Below, in pieces: positions 50,953-60,499 of a stretch of DNA of 64,000 bases. The notes beneath the pieces are model-generated. The model was not told where the DNA came from, ran no database searches, and saw only the letters and a program-made list of their open reading frames with translations. The stretch is taken from positions 1-64,000 of the forward strand of contig JANNJM010000083.1 in NCBI GenBank assembly GCA_031395645.1, written 5' to 3'. How positions within the stretch are numbered: position 1 is the stretch's first letter; every line of letters begins with the position of its first letter. The position numbers and the translations under genes are program-made. This DNA comes from SHZI01 sp031395645 (lineage in GTDB: Bacteria > Pseudomonadota > Gammaproteobacteria > Steroidobacterales > GCA-2729495).

Positions 50953-53379
50953 ATGGCACACGAGCGGCAGGGACAAGGCTATGTCGGCACCTCCCCGAGG
51001 CAGCTGAATGGTGATGCCGTCCTGCGCGGCAAGGTGCCGTTCACGGCCGACGTGCTGTTCCCGGGACAGCTCCATGCACACATCGTGCGCAGCCCGCACG
51101 CTTCCGCCCGGATCCTGAGCGTCGACCTGAGCGGCGCCACCCGGATAGCCGGCGTCGTGTTCGCACTGGATGGGATGGGAGCGGCCCAGCACACAGACCC
51201 GATCCCCCACTACCTGGATCCAAGCGTCTTTGGCGGGCGCTCGGCCGAGATCCGCTGCCTGGCCATCGACCACGTCCGGCATTTCGGCCAGCCGGTGGCC
51301 GTCGTGGTGGCCGGCGACAAGCGCACTGCGCGCTACGCGGCGTCGAAGGTCCGGGTGAGCTACGAGCCACGGCCCGCGGTCACGGAGGCCGCCGAGGCCC
51401 TCAAGCCAGGTGCCCCCATGGTGGTGGCCGGCTGGGACCAGAACTCGATCATGGAGGTGCCTTTTGGCGGCGGCGACGTCGCCCAGGGCTTTGCCGAGGC
51501 TGACCGGGTCAGCCGCAGCCGGGTGCGCATCCACCGGTACTCGACCCAGCCGATCGAGACCCGCGCGTACAACGCGGTCTGGAATACAGGCGACGACACG
51601 CTGACCCTGCACGCGACGGCCCAGAATCCGCATCCCCTGAGAAACGTACTGTCCCGGGCGCTGCGCATGCCGGAGAACCACATCCGCATCGTCGCGACGA
51701 ACATCGGCGGCGCCTTCGGCCTGAAAATGCACGGCCATCCCGAAGAGGCGCTGATCTGCCTGCTGGCGCGGCTCACGGGACGGCCGGTGCGCTGGGTTGA
51801 GGACCGGGAAGAATGCCTGCTGGTCGGTGGGCGCGAGCAGCACCACGAGATCGAGCTCGCCTTGCGCAAGGACGGCCGGATTCTCGCGATCCGCGACCGC
51901 TTTCTCGCCAATACGGGCGCGCCGAGTGCCTGCCCCGGCTGGGGCATGGCCTTTCTCACCGGGCTGACCATGCCCGGCCCCTACGACGTGGGCAACGTGG
52001 CCGTGACGATGAACGCCGTCGTCACCAACAAGCCGCCCTGGAATGCGTCCCGCGGTTACGGCAAGGAGGCGACGGCGATCGTCCTGGAGCTGGCCATCGA
52101 ACGTGCGGCGCGGGAGCTGGGTATCGACCCGGTGGAGATTCGCTGCAGGAACTTCATTCCCCGCGAGGCTTTCCCGAAGAAGACCGCCACCGGGCTGATC
52201 TTCGATTCGGGCGACTACGAAGGCGCACTGCGCAAGGCCGTCAAGCTCATCGGCTACGACCACTGGCGCGCGAAGCAACGGGCGGGGCGGGCCACCGGCA
52301 AGTACTACGGGATCGGCGTTGCCTACGAAGTGACGCCTGAGGGCGGTGCACTGCCAGGCACGATGGTGGCCGGTTTCGACACCTCCACCGTGAAGGTCGG
52401 GCCCGACGGCTCGGTGACGCTACTCACCGGAGTTACCAACCCCGGCACGGGCAATCCCACCGGTATCGCGCAGATCGTCGCCGATGAACTCGGCGTAACC
52501 CTCGAATCGATCCGCGTGCTGCAGGGGGATACGGACACCTGCCCCTACGGCTTTGGCAACTACAGCGGCCGCAGCACCATCGTCGGCGGCGGCTCGGCAG
52601 CGCTCGCCGCCCAGGACGTGCGGGCCAAGGTCGCCGCCGTGGCGGCCGGCTTGCTCGGCGTCGGGGTGGAGACGATCCGGATCGTGGGCGGCAATGTCTC
52701 GTCCAGCGCCCTGCCGGACCAGATACTGCGCTTTGCAGACGTGTGCTACGCCGCGTACACCCGGGCCTATGACGTGGCTGCCGTGATCGAGCTTCCGCTG
52801 GAGGCTACCCGTAGCTTCAAGCCCGGCCTCATCAGCCACCAGCCCGACGAGAACGGCAAGATCAACCCCTATCCCAGCTACTCCAATGCAGGCTACGCCG
52901 CCATCTGCGAGGTCGATATCGAGACGGGCAAGGTCACGCTGCTGAAGTTTGCCGTCGCCCATGACTGCGGCCGGGTCATCAACCCGGTGCTCGTCGAGGG
53001 CCAGGCCTGTGGTGCCATCGCCTTCGGCATTGGCGGCGTCCTTGGCGAAGAAATCGTCTGCGACGCCAAGGGTCAGCAACTCACCACCAGCTTCGTGGAC
53101 TACACGATGCCGCGCGCCGCCGACGTGCCGGCCGTGGCCATGGGCCACCACGACAGCCCCAATCCGGTGACCTACTTGGGCCTCAAGGGAGCGGGCGAGG
53201 CCGGCGTCGGCGGGTCCGCTGCCGCGGTGGTCAACGCCGTCAACGACGCGCTCTCGGTATTCGGCGTGGAAATGCAGGAGCTGCCGCTCTCGCCGCCCCG
53301 GATCTGGGCAGCACTTCAGGCAGCCGGTGCTGTGCGCGAGCGGCCCGCGGCGGCGGCTGCCGGGGGCAGCGTGCCGTGA
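50953..53379 (+). CDS. Molybdenum hydroxylase, large (Mo-binding) subunit
   Basis: This 808-aa protein belongs to the xanthine dehydrogenase/aldehyde oxidase family, which hydroxylates heteroaromatic carbons or aldehydes with water as oxygen donor. The Mo-pterin motif is NIGGAFGLKMHGHPEEALIC, the ASRGYGKEATAIVLELAIER segment follows, and the catalytic Glu is in LKGAGEAGVGGSAAAVVNAV near the C-terminus. The AYRCSF loop of CO dehydrogenase is absent. The ATG at 50953 starts a block of five genes joined by 4-base overlaps. Cofactor-maturation genes are not in the window. Substrate unknown. Confidence 0.93.
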   Translation: MAHERQGQGYVGTSPRQLNGDAVLRGKVPFTADVLFPGQLHAHIVRSPHASARILSVDLSGATRIAGVVFALDGMGAAQHTDPIPHYLDPSVFGGRSAEIRCLAIDHVRHFGQPVAVVVAGDKRTARYAASKVRVSYEPRPAVTEAAEALKPGAPMVVAGWDQNSIMEVPFGGGDVAQGFAEADRVSRSRVRIHRYSTQPIETRAYNAVWNTGDDTLTLHATAQNPHPLRNVLSRALRMPENHIRIVATNIGGAFGLKMHGHPEEALICLLARLTGRPVRWVEDREECLLVGGREQHHEIELALRKDGRILAIRDRFLANTGAPSACPGWGMAFLTGLTMPGPYDVGNVAVTMNAVVTNKPPWNASRGYGKEATAIVLELAIERAARELGIDPVEIRCRNFIPREAFPKKTATGLIFDSGDYEGALRKAVKLIGYDHWRAKQRAGRATGKYYGIGVAYEVTPEGGALPGTMVAGFDTSTVKVGPDGSVTLLTGVTNPGTGNPTGIAQIVADELGVTLESIRVLQGDTDTCPYGFGNYSGRSTIVGGGSAALAAQDVRAKVAAVAAGLLGVGVETIRIVGGNVSSSALPDQILRFADVCYAAYTRAYDVAAVIELPLEATRSFKPGLISHQPDENGKINPYPSYSNAGYAAICEVDIETGKVTLLKFAVAHDCGRVINPVLVEGQACGAIAFGIGGVLGEEIVCDAKGQQLTTSFVDYTMPRAADVPAVAMGHHDSPNPVTYLGLKGAGEAGVGGSAAAVVNAVNDALSVFGVEMQELPLSPPRIWAALQAAGAVRERPAAAAAGGSVP

Positions 53380-54269
53380 GCCTTCATCCCCAGTACGCCA
53401 GGCCGCGCAATCTCCGGGAGGCACTGGAACTGCTCGGTAGCCTCGGTGCCGGCGCCACGGTCATTGCCGGCGGGCAGGAACTCATGCCCGTCATGAACTA
53501 CGGCAAGTTCATGCCCACCGTGCTGGTGGACGTGAATGGCCTGGCCGAGCTCACGGGCATCCGGTTGGAGGAGGGCGTGCTGTCGATCGGCGCCCTGACC
53601 GTGCACCGGGAGCTGCAGACCAATGCCCTCGTTGCTACACACGCGCCGCTGCTGGCCGAGTCATCCCGCCAGGCAGGTGGTGGCTGGCAGGTCCATAACC
53701 GGGGCACCATCGGCGGCAACATCGTCTCGGTGCACCCCCTCTACGACATCCTCCCGGCGCTGCTCGCACTGGGCGCGTCGGTGGAAATTGCCAGGCCTGA
53801 AGCCCCGTCCCGGCAACTCACGGTTGCCGCGCTGTTGCGGGAAACCAGCCATGGCCTGGGTACGACCACGCTGCTGACCCGGGTGCTGATCCCTGCCGGA
53901 GCTGATGCCAGGGCTGGCGCAGGCGCTGACCGCCGGGCCAGCCACTACCGGAAGCTGAAGTGGGTGACCGGCAGCTATGGTTCGGCCAACGCCGCCGCGC
54001 TGGTGACCCTGAAGCCCGACGGCCGGCTCGGCGAATTGCGCCTGGCACTGGGTGCCGCAATGGCGAAGCCCGCCGATGTGTCTGGCGAGTTCGCCGCCAT
54101 GGCCGGCCGCATGCCCAACGAGGCGCTGCTGCTGGAAGTCGAGCGGATCAGCGCGGCCAGCATCCGCGAACCCCTTTCCGATCAACAGGGTGACGCTGCC
54201 TACCGCCGCGCCATGGCCGGCGTGATGGCGCGGCACGCGGTCGCCGCCGCAGTGAGGTTGGCCCAGTGA
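53376..54269 (+). CDS. Molybdenum hydroxylase, FAD-binding subunit
   Basis: This 297-aa subunit (CoxM/XdhB type) passes electrons from the 2Fe-2S clusters to FAD. FAD contacts are AGGQELMPVMNYG (residues ~32-44) and VHNRGTIGGNIVSVHPLYD (~107-125). It starts with GTG overlapping the large-subunit stop by 4 bases and ends overlapping the small subunit. The trimer order large-medium-small differs from the medium-small-large order of many CODH-like operons. Confidence 0.92.
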   Translation: MSLHPQYARPRNLREALELLGSLGAGATVIAGGQELMPVMNYGKFMPTVLVDVNGLAELTGIRLEEGVLSIGALTVHRELQTNALVATHAPLLAESSRQAGGGWQVHNRGTIGGNIVSVHPLYDILPALLALGASVEIARPEAPSRQLTVAALLRETSHGLGTTTLLTRVLIPAGADARAGAGADRRASHYRKLKWVTGSYGSANAAALVTLKPDGRLGELRLALGAAMAKPADVSGEFAAMAGRMPNEALLLEVERISAASIREPLSDQQGDAAYRRAMAGVMARHAVAAAVRLAQ

Positions 54270-54769
54270 GCCAGGAATTGCTCGAAGACAGCGTGTTGCT
54301 TCAGCTGCGCGTCAACGGCCAGCCCCGGGAAGTGGAGATTCAGCCGGCCCAGTCACTGCTCGACGTGTTGCGTGAGGACCTCCGGCTGACTGGCACCCAC
54401 ATGGGGTGCATGACCGGTCATTGCGGTGCGTGCACGGTGCTGATCAACGGGCGGATCGCCAAGTCCTGCATCACGCCGGAGGTGACCCTGCGCCGGGCGG
54501 AGATCACCACCGTGGAGGGCCTCGTTCAGGGTGACGGCTGCCTTCACCCGGTCCAGCAGGCCTTCTGGGACGCCTCCGGCTTCCAGTGCGGCTACTGCAG
54601 CCCGGGATTCCTGCTCGCTACCGTCGAGCTGCTGAAGGACAACCCGTCACCGTCCGACGACGAGATTCGCCATGCCTTCGCCGGCAACCTGTGCCGCTGC
54701 ACTGGCTACCAGAGCATCGTGCGTGCTGTGCGGGTGGCTGCCGATAAACTGAAGGAAAACCCGCAATGA
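54266..54769 (+). CDS. Molybdenum hydroxylase, 2Fe-2S subunit
   Basis: This 167-aa subunit carries two 2Fe-2S clusters. The plant-type cluster ligands are in GCMTGHCGACTVLINGR with the fourth Cys in KSCITPE. The second cluster is in CGYCSPGFLLATVELL and GNLCRCTGYQSIV. It starts with GTG overlapping the FAD subunit by 4 bases. All eight Cys are present, so the electron chain should be functional. Confidence 0.94.
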   Translation: MSQELLEDSVLLQLRVNGQPREVEIQPAQSLLDVLREDLRLTGTHMGCMTGHCGACTVLINGRIAKSCITPEVTLRRAEITTVEGLVQGDGCLHPVQQAFWDASGFQCGYCSPGFLLATVELLKDNPSPSDDEIRHAFAGNLCRCTGYQSIVRAVRVAADKLKENPQ

Positions 54770-55359
54770 CAAGCTCCAACGCCCAACGGTTCGCCACCGA
54801 GCGCCGGCTTGCGCTCCAGCCCGCGACGCGTGAGAACCTGGCGCCGTTCGGCCAGGTCCTCGGCTTCGATGCGACTGTCCAGCCCATGCCCATCGACTTC
54901 TACGGTGGTACGGTCAAGGTGCGCCGGATGGTCGACTTCGTCTCGGACGAGCAAACCGAGTTGCCGCTCGTGACCGCCAGCCCCCGCCCCCTGGAAGTGC
55001 GCTGGATGGAGCGTCACTTCAAGCACACCCAGACCTTCATTCCGCTGGGGGGCAAGCCCTTCATCGTGGTGATGGCGCCACCCAACGGTAAGGAACTGCC
55101 CGATCTGGATCAGGTCCGGGCGTTCCGCTTCGATGGCCAGGCCGGCTTCACACTGAAGATCGGCACGTGGCACGAATTTCCCTTCGTCCTCGAGGACAAC
55201 ACCAACATCGTCGTCGTCCTGCGCAAGGAAGCCACCGATGGGCTCGTTCGGGACATGGTGGTGCAGGACGAGGCGCAGAGTGGCGACCTGGACAAGAAGG
55301 ATCTGCTCCGGCGCTGCAACATCATCTTTCGCATTGACGCTTTAGGTACGCGACCATGA
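54766..55359 (+). CDS. Ureidoglycolate-lyase-like (AllA family) protein
   Basis: This 197-aa protein resembles ureidoglycolate lyase: ENLAPFGQVLGF near residue 24, then MERHFKHTQTFIPLGGKPFI and the GFTLKIGTWHEFPFVL core. Known members release urea from ureidoglycolate in purine breakdown. No uricase, allantoinase or allantoicase lies nearby, so it may act on another carbamoyl-type intermediate made by the Mo-hydroxylase pathway. It overlaps both neighbours by 4 bases. Confidence 0.8.
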   Translation: MTSSNAQRFATERRLALQPATRENLAPFGQVLGFDATVQPMPIDFYGGTVKVRRMVDFVSDEQTELPLVTASPRPLEVRWMERHFKHTQTFIPLGGKPFIVVMAPPNGKELPDLDQVRAFRFDGQAGFTLKIGTWHEFPFVLEDNTNIVVVLRKEATDGLVRDMVVQDEAQSGDLDKKDLLRRCNIIFRIDALGTRP

Positions 55360-56957
55360 ACGTAGCAGTCCACCAGAAGCCTGCAGATTCCGGCACGGTG
55401 ATCGCCGACCTGGAGAAGATCCTCGGTAAGTCCAACGTGCTTGCTGACCGTGCAAGCCGGGAATTTTATTCGGCCGACCTGAGCTTCCGTCCCAATGCTA
55501 CCGCTGCCGTCGTGATCTCCCCAGGCTCGACCGAGGAGCTTGGCAAGGCTGTCGGCATTGCAACCGGAGCCGGTTATGCGGTGGTTGCCCGGGGCGGCGG
55601 CATGTCCTACACGAGCGGCTACACGCCCGAGCGCGAGGCCACCGTGCTGATCGACATGCGGCGCATGAATCGCATCCTCGAAGTGAACACCGAGGACATG
55701 TATGTTGTCGTTGAGTGTGGCTGTACCTGGAAGGAGCTCTATGAGCACTTGAGCCCCCTCGGTGTCCGGACGCCCTACTGGGGGCCGTTGTCGGGCATGT
55801 ACGCCACGGTCGGCGGCGCGCTGTCGCAGAACAGCCTGTTCCACGGTTCCGGCGTACATCACACGGCGGCGGAGAGCGTCATTGGCCTGAAGGTCGTGCT
55901 GGCCGACGGCGCAGTGCTGACCACGGGCTCCGGCGCCCACAAGCACTCGAACGCCTTCTACCGCCACTTTGGGCCAGACATCACCGGCATCTTCACGGCC
56001 GACACTGGTGCGTTCGGCATCAAGGCCGTCGCCGTGCTGCGGTTGTTGCAGACGCCGCCCCACACGGCCTACCTGTCCTACAAGTTCGACACCATCGAGC
56101 AGTTGCTGCGAGCCCAGGTTGAGATCGCCCGATTGGGCATCTGCTCCGAATGCTACGGCTTCGACCCCTACTACAACGCGGGCTTCGCGAAGCAGGGGAT
56201 CACCTACGAGGAAGGCCTCTCGATCATCGGCAAGATCGCCCGGAAAGGTGGCCTGAAGGGCCTCAAGAAGGCGGCTCAGGTGGCATTGGGCGGCCAGCGG
56301 ATCCTGAAGGACGTTCCCTACTCGCTCCACATGACCTTCGACGCCCTCACCGAGACGGTTGCGGCGGAACACATGGATCTTGCGGCCGACGTCTGCGTGT
56401 CCCACGCCGGCGTGGAGATGACGAATGCTATTCCCACCGTGTTTCGCGCCAATCCCTTCGGTGGGGTGCGCACGATCCTGCTCGGCTCGGACGGGGAGAT
56501 CTGGGTGCCGGTCCACGGCTTCTTCCCGCTGTCCCGGGCCGTGGCGGCTGGCCAGGCTACCGAGAAGTACCTTGCCGAGCAGAAGCCGCTGCTCGACAAG
56601 TGGGGCATCAAGACCTCGTACCTCACCTGCTTTTCGGGCGTGGAGTTCGTCATCGAGCCAGCAGTCTACTGGCGCGACCAGCTGGGGGAGTTCCGACTGT
56701 CGCTGATCGAGCCCGAGTTCGCTGCGCAGTGGAAGGGCTTCGGCCCCGAGGAAGCCCGGCGGCAGGTGGCCCTGCAGATCCGCGACGGTCTCCGGGACCT
56801 CTTCGACAAGCTGGGTGGCCTGCATCTCCAGATCGGGAAGTACTACCCATACACGTCGATGATGAACAACGAAGTGACGCCGCGGGTGCTCCGCACCCTC
56901 AAGGACGCGCTCGATCCTGACCATCTCGTCAATCCTGGCGCACTGGAACTTCGCTGA
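55356..56957 (+). CDS. FAD-linked oxidase (VAO/GlcD family)
   Basis: This 533-aa flavoenzyme has an N-terminal FAD-binding domain (residues ~28-220; VVARGGGMSYTSGYTPE, then ATVGGALSQNSLFHGSG and TADTGAFGIKAVAVLRLL) and a larger substrate domain ending DPDHLVNPGALELR. Relatives oxidise alcohols, hydroxy acids or 4-alkylphenols. It is the last gene of the overlapping block. Substrate class cannot be set from sequence. Confidence 0.87.
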   Translation: MNVAVHQKPADSGTVIADLEKILGKSNVLADRASREFYSADLSFRPNATAAVVISPGSTEELGKAVGIATGAGYAVVARGGGMSYTSGYTPEREATVLIDMRRMNRILEVNTEDMYVVVECGCTWKELYEHLSPLGVRTPYWGPLSGMYATVGGALSQNSLFHGSGVHHTAAESVIGLKVVLADGAVLTTGSGAHKHSNAFYRHFGPDITGIFTADTGAFGIKAVAVLRLLQTPPHTAYLSYKFDTIEQLLRAQVEIARLGICSECYGFDPYYNAGFAKQGITYEEGLSIIGKIARKGGLKGLKKAAQVALGGQRILKDVPYSLHMTFDALTETVAAEHMDLAADVCVSHAGVEMTNAIPTVFRANPFGGVRTILLGSDGEIWVPVHGFFPLSRAVAAGQATEKYLAEQKPLLDKWGIKTSYLTCFSGVEFVIEPAVYWRDQLGEFRLSLIEPEFAAQWKGFGPEEARRQVALQIRDGLRDLFDKLGGLHLQIGKYYPYTSMMNNEVTPRVLRTLKDALDPDHLVNPGALELR

Positions 56958-57005
56958 TTTCGATGCGCCATCAACACTTAACCGTCACACCGGGGGACTG
57001 CAATC

Positions 57006-59216
57006 ATGACCATCCGCCATTCAAGAGTCGTCGTACACGCCTGCCTCCTGGGCGCGCTCGTCGCCACCGCACCGCCTGCCTGGAGTGAAATCGCGGAGAT
57101 CGTCGTAACGGCCCTCAAGCGCGAGGAGACCCTGACCGAGGTGCCGGCCGCGGTGAACGTGTTCGACGAGAAACTGATCGAGCGAGCCAACCTCGTCCGG
57201 CCCGTCGATGTCATCGGGCTGATCCCCAACGCGGCGTTGATCGACTCGAACACGGAGGGTGAGGCCTTCCTGGTGCTGCGCGGCATCGCACCGGCGCGGA
57301 ACGCCGAGACGTCCACTGCCGTGGTGGTGGACGGCGTCCTGTCCGGCGGACCAAACGAGCTGTCCCAGGACTTTTTCGATATCCAGCAGATCGAGGTCCT
57401 GAAGGGTCCCCAGGGCGCCTTGTACGGCCGGAACGCAGTCGGTGGCGCGGTGATCATCACCACGAAGCGCGCCACGAACGACTTCGAAGGCAGCCTGAAG
57501 GTGGGCATCGGTGACGCCAGCCGGGCGTTGATCCAGGGTGCGATCAGCGGTCCGCTGGTCGAGGACAAGCTGTTCGGGCGCCTTGCACTCCTCAAGAACG
57601 AGCGGGGTGGCAATCTTAAGAACGTCCAGACGGGCGAGGAACGCGACCGCTTCGACCGGGAGACCCTGCGCGGAGACCTGCAGTGGCTCGCGACCGACAA
57701 CCTCACGATTGATCTCCGGGGCAGCACGACCGACCAGCGCGATACCGGTGGTATCGGTTTCACTGCGATGATCCTTCCCGAGGTGCTGGACGTTAACAAT
57801 GTCTTCCCCCCCTTCGAGAACGATACGGAGAGCTTCAACGATCAGGACAAGGACAGCGCGTCCCTGAAGATCGACTGGGACGTGGGTGCCGGCACCCTGA
57901 CCTCCGTCTCCGCCTACTCCTCCGTCGAGGACCGTTACGGCCAGGACAACTTCCCCTATGCCTTTGGCGACTTCGGTTTCGACGACACCGGCGCTTTTAA
58001 GGGTGGTCTTACCCAGTGGGTGCTCTTCGGGAACAAGGTCTATTCCCAGGAACTGCGCTTCACGTCCCCCGGTGACCGCCGGCTGCGCTACATCGTCGGC
58101 GGGTACTACGCGGACATCGAGACCGACCGCGTGACGAACCTGGCCCAGGATTTCGTGGCGGTCGTCCGCAATGGTCGCAACCCGCTCGGTCCGGAGACCG
58201 ACAATCCGACGATTTCCTTCCGCGACGACGAGACCAACCGGGAGAACCTCTCCTTTTTTGGCCAGGTCGCCTTTGACATCCTGGACAACCTGGAGGTCGC
58301 CTTCGCGTACCGCTATGACGACGAGGACGCCGACGTAACGGACCTCGCCCCGCCGGCGTGGACGACGACGCCCGGACTCGTACGGAAGGACAACTATTCC
58401 AAGGGCCAGCCCAAGCTGACCGTCAACTGGGAGTTCACGCCGGGCAACTCGGTCTACGGCTCCTATGGCGAGGGCTTCAAGGCGGGTGGCTTCAACCCGA
58501 GTGGTGCGGCCGTGGCCGTGGCCGCCACCAACCCGCTGTCCACGGTGAAGGACGAGTACGGTGAGGAAACGTCGAAGAGCTATGAGCTCGGCTACAAGGG
58601 CCAGTTCCAGGATGGCCGTCTGCGGGTCAATGCGGCGGTCTTCCAGACTGACGCGGAGAATTTCCAGGTCTTCGAGTTCTTCCCGGCGGCGAGTCTCCAG
58701 GCTATAGCCCAGGTCGAGAAAGTCGACATCACGGGTTTCGAGTTTGACGTGGCCTACAGCGTCACGGACAACCTCCTGCTCGCCGGCGGCTACGGCATGA
58801 CTAACAGCGAGGTCGACGAACTCGTCTCGAATCCGTCGCTGGTGGGGAACAACATGCCCTATACGCCCGAGTACACCTTCAACCTGACGGCCGACTACAC
58901 CTATCCGATCAGCGCCACCTATGACTTCACCGTGAGGGCTGACTACAACCTGATTGGCGATACCTACTGGGACCTGATCAACACTCCCGGCGCCACCCGC
59001 GACCCCGTGAGCCTCCTGAAGACGAAGATCGCGCTGGCGACCGAGCGCTGGGAGTTGTCACTCTGGGCAGAGAACCTCCTGGATCAGCAGTACTACGCCG
59101 AGACGGTGGTCATCTTCCCGGGCCCGCTGGTTAGCCCGGACTTCGCCGTTGCCGCAGCGGCAAGCGCAGAGGCGGCACCCCGCTACTGGGGTATCGACTT
59201 CCGGTACAAGTTCTGA
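57006..59216 (+). CDS. TonB-dependent outer-membrane receptor
   Basis: This 736-aa protein has a signal peptide (cleavage near AWSE, residue ~28), a TonB box region AEIVVTALKREE, a plug domain with IEVLKGPQGALYGRNAVGG (residues ~130-148) and a 22-strand-type barrel ending in the C-terminal Phe of YWGIDFRYKF. Such receptors import ligands too large or scarce for porins. Its place behind the catabolic block, 48 bases after the oxidase, points to uptake of that pathway's substrate rather than iron. Confidence 0.92.
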   Translation: MTIRHSRVVVHACLLGALVATAPPAWSEIAEIVVTALKREETLTEVPAAVNVFDEKLIERANLVRPVDVIGLIPNAALIDSNTEGEAFLVLRGIAPARNAETSTAVVVDGVLSGGPNELSQDFFDIQQIEVLKGPQGALYGRNAVGGAVIITTKRATNDFEGSLKVGIGDASRALIQGAISGPLVEDKLFGRLALLKNERGGNLKNVQTGEERDRFDRETLRGDLQWLATDNLTIDLRGSTTDQRDTGGIGFTAMILPEVLDVNNVFPPFENDTESFNDQDKDSASLKIDWDVGAGTLTSVSAYSSVEDRYGQDNFPYAFGDFGFDDTGAFKGGLTQWVLFGNKVYSQELRFTSPGDRRLRYIVGGYYADIETDRVTNLAQDFVAVVRNGRNPLGPETDNPTISFRDDETNRENLSFFGQVAFDILDNLEVAFAYRYDDEDADVTDLAPPAWTTTPGLVRKDNYSKGQPKLTVNWEFTPGNSVYGSYGEGFKAGGFNPSGAAVAVAATNPLSTVKDEYGEETSKSYELGYKGQFQDGRLRVNAAVFQTDAENFQVFEFFPAASLQAIAQVEKVDITGFEFDVAYSVTDNLLLAGGYGMTNSEVDELVSNPSLVGNNMPYTPEYTFNLTADYTYPISATYDFTVRADYNLIGDTYWDLINTPGATRDPVSLLKTKIALATERWELSLWAENLLDQQYYAETVVIFPGPLVSPDFAVAAAASAEAAPRYWGIDFRYKF

Positions 59217-59264
59217 GCCGCAGGCGCTGCACCCACACGGTATGCAACGGCGAGGGGAATTGAT

Positions 59265-59711
59265 GTGCCCATCGGTCTAGCACCAACGGCGCGGTCGTCG
59301 TTTGACGCCCACACCATCGACCATGCGGCGCTCGATCGGGCGCCGCTGTTCGACCTGCCCTTCAATCCCGGCGTGCAGATCCGGGGCTACAGTGCGATCA
59401 ACCAGCCGCACTGCCAGGTGATCATCGAGGACTTTCTGCCCGGCACGGAGTTCTGGTGGACCTTTGCCCACGATGAATTTCAGGTCGCGCTCAGCGGTGA
59501 GATGGAGGTGGAGGTGTACCTGCCACCCCTCTACACGGAGATCATAAGGCGGACGATCCGCAAGGGAGACATCTTTACCTACCCCGTCGGCGCACGTAAG
59601 CACGTGAAGGTCACCAGCAAGGAGCCCTTCCGGCACATCTGCTTTTGCCCGCCGAGCCCCAACTATCCCTTCCCGACGCTAGCGGATCTGAAGGGCGCTG
59701 GTCCGCCATGA
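59265..59711 (+). CDS. Cupin-fold protein
   Basis: This 148-aa protein has a single cupin: QVIIEDFLPGTEFWWTFAHD, EFQVALSGEMEVEVYLPP and IRKGDIFTYPVGARKHVKV supply the His, Glu and His positions for a metal. Start GTG at 59265 follows CGAGGGG. Its stop overlaps the first hydrolase start (ATGA at 59708). A dioxygenase or decarboxylase role is possible but unproven. Confidence 0.8.
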   Translation: MPIGLAPTARSSFDAHTIDHAALDRAPLFDLPFNPGVQIRGYSAINQPHCQVIIEDFLPGTEFWWTFAHDEFQVALSGEMEVEVYLPPLYTEIIRRTIRKGDIFTYPVGARKHVKVTSKEPFRHICFCPPSPNYPFPTLADLKGAGPP

Positions 59712-60490
59712 TCCGGAAGGGCTACGTGGACACCCCGGGCGGACAGGTGCACTACCGGCACCGGGCGGGGCAGGGGCCACCGATTGTCTGCTTCCACCAG
59801 ACGGCGAGTTCCTCGGCTATGTATGCGCGGTTCATGGAGGCCTATCCCGGCCAGCACGGCATCTACGCCCTCGACACGCCGGGCTTTGGCGGTTCCTATG
59901 ATCCCCCGGGACAGCCGTCCATGGCCGAGTACGCCGACAGCCTCGCCGGGGCGATTCGCGGACTTGGCCTCGGCGCCGTGCATTTGTTCGGGCACCACAC
60001 GGGGGCCTGCGTCGCGGTGGAGATCGCTGCCCGGTACCCCGACCTGAGCCGGTCCCTCGCCATGATCGGTCCGGTGACGATCACGCGGGAGGAGGCGGCG
60101 TTCTTCAAGACCCTGTACCCGAAAGACTTTGCCATCAGGGCAGATGGCTCCCACGTCAACAGGATGTGGGAGTACGTGGCCTCGATCGGTGGCAACTCGA
60201 CTGTGGAGCTGCATCACCGGGAGTTCGTCGACACGGCGCGCGCCTGGCAGGGCCACCTGAAGGTCTATTCGGTGATCTGGGACCAGGACTTCACCGCGCT
60301 CTACCAGGCGGTCAAGTGCCCCCTGGCGATCATGTGTTCCCCCGGCGATGTCCTCTGGCCGATGTTCGAGCGGGCCCGGGGCCTGCGCCCGGATGCCCGT
60401 GCCTACACACTGGGGGGGACCAATTTCCAGCCCGACGAAGTGCCCACCGAGGTTGCGAAGGCCGTCGCCGGGTTCGTGGGCGGCATCTGA
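59708..60490 (+). CDS. Alpha/beta-hydrolase-fold protein 1, non-canonical nucleophile
   Basis: This 260-aa protein has the alpha/beta-hydrolase plan: HQTASSSAMYARFM after the first strand, then the elbow LFGHHTGACVAVEIAARYP. The elbow is G-H-H-T-G (residues 95-99), so His97 takes the position of the nucleophile Ser. The acid is probably Asp in CSPGDVLWPMF; the usual C-terminal His is not seen (LGGTNFQPDEVPTEV). A conserved Ser cluster HQTASSS could matter. A cofactor-free dioxygenase or lyase role is one option. Paralogous to the next gene. Confidence 0.85.
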   Translation: MIRKGYVDTPGGQVHYRHRAGQGPPIVCFHQTASSSAMYARFMEAYPGQHGIYALDTPGFGGSYDPPGQPSMAEYADSLAGAIRGLGLGAVHLFGHHTGACVAVEIAARYPDLSRSLAMIGPVTITREEAAFFKTLYPKDFAIRADGSHVNRMWEYVASIGGNSTVELHHREFVDTARAWQGHLKVYSVIWDQDFTALYQAVKCPLAIMCSPGDVLWPMFERARGLRPDARAYTLGGTNFQPDEVPTEVAKAVAGFVGGI

Positions 60491-60499
60491 GGTAAGCAA

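Noticed and set aside
50953..54769. Aerobic CO dehydrogenase
   Set aside because: The large subunit lacks the AYRCSF active-site loop and has ASRGYGKEA there instead, so only the wider Mo-hydroxylase family is claimed.
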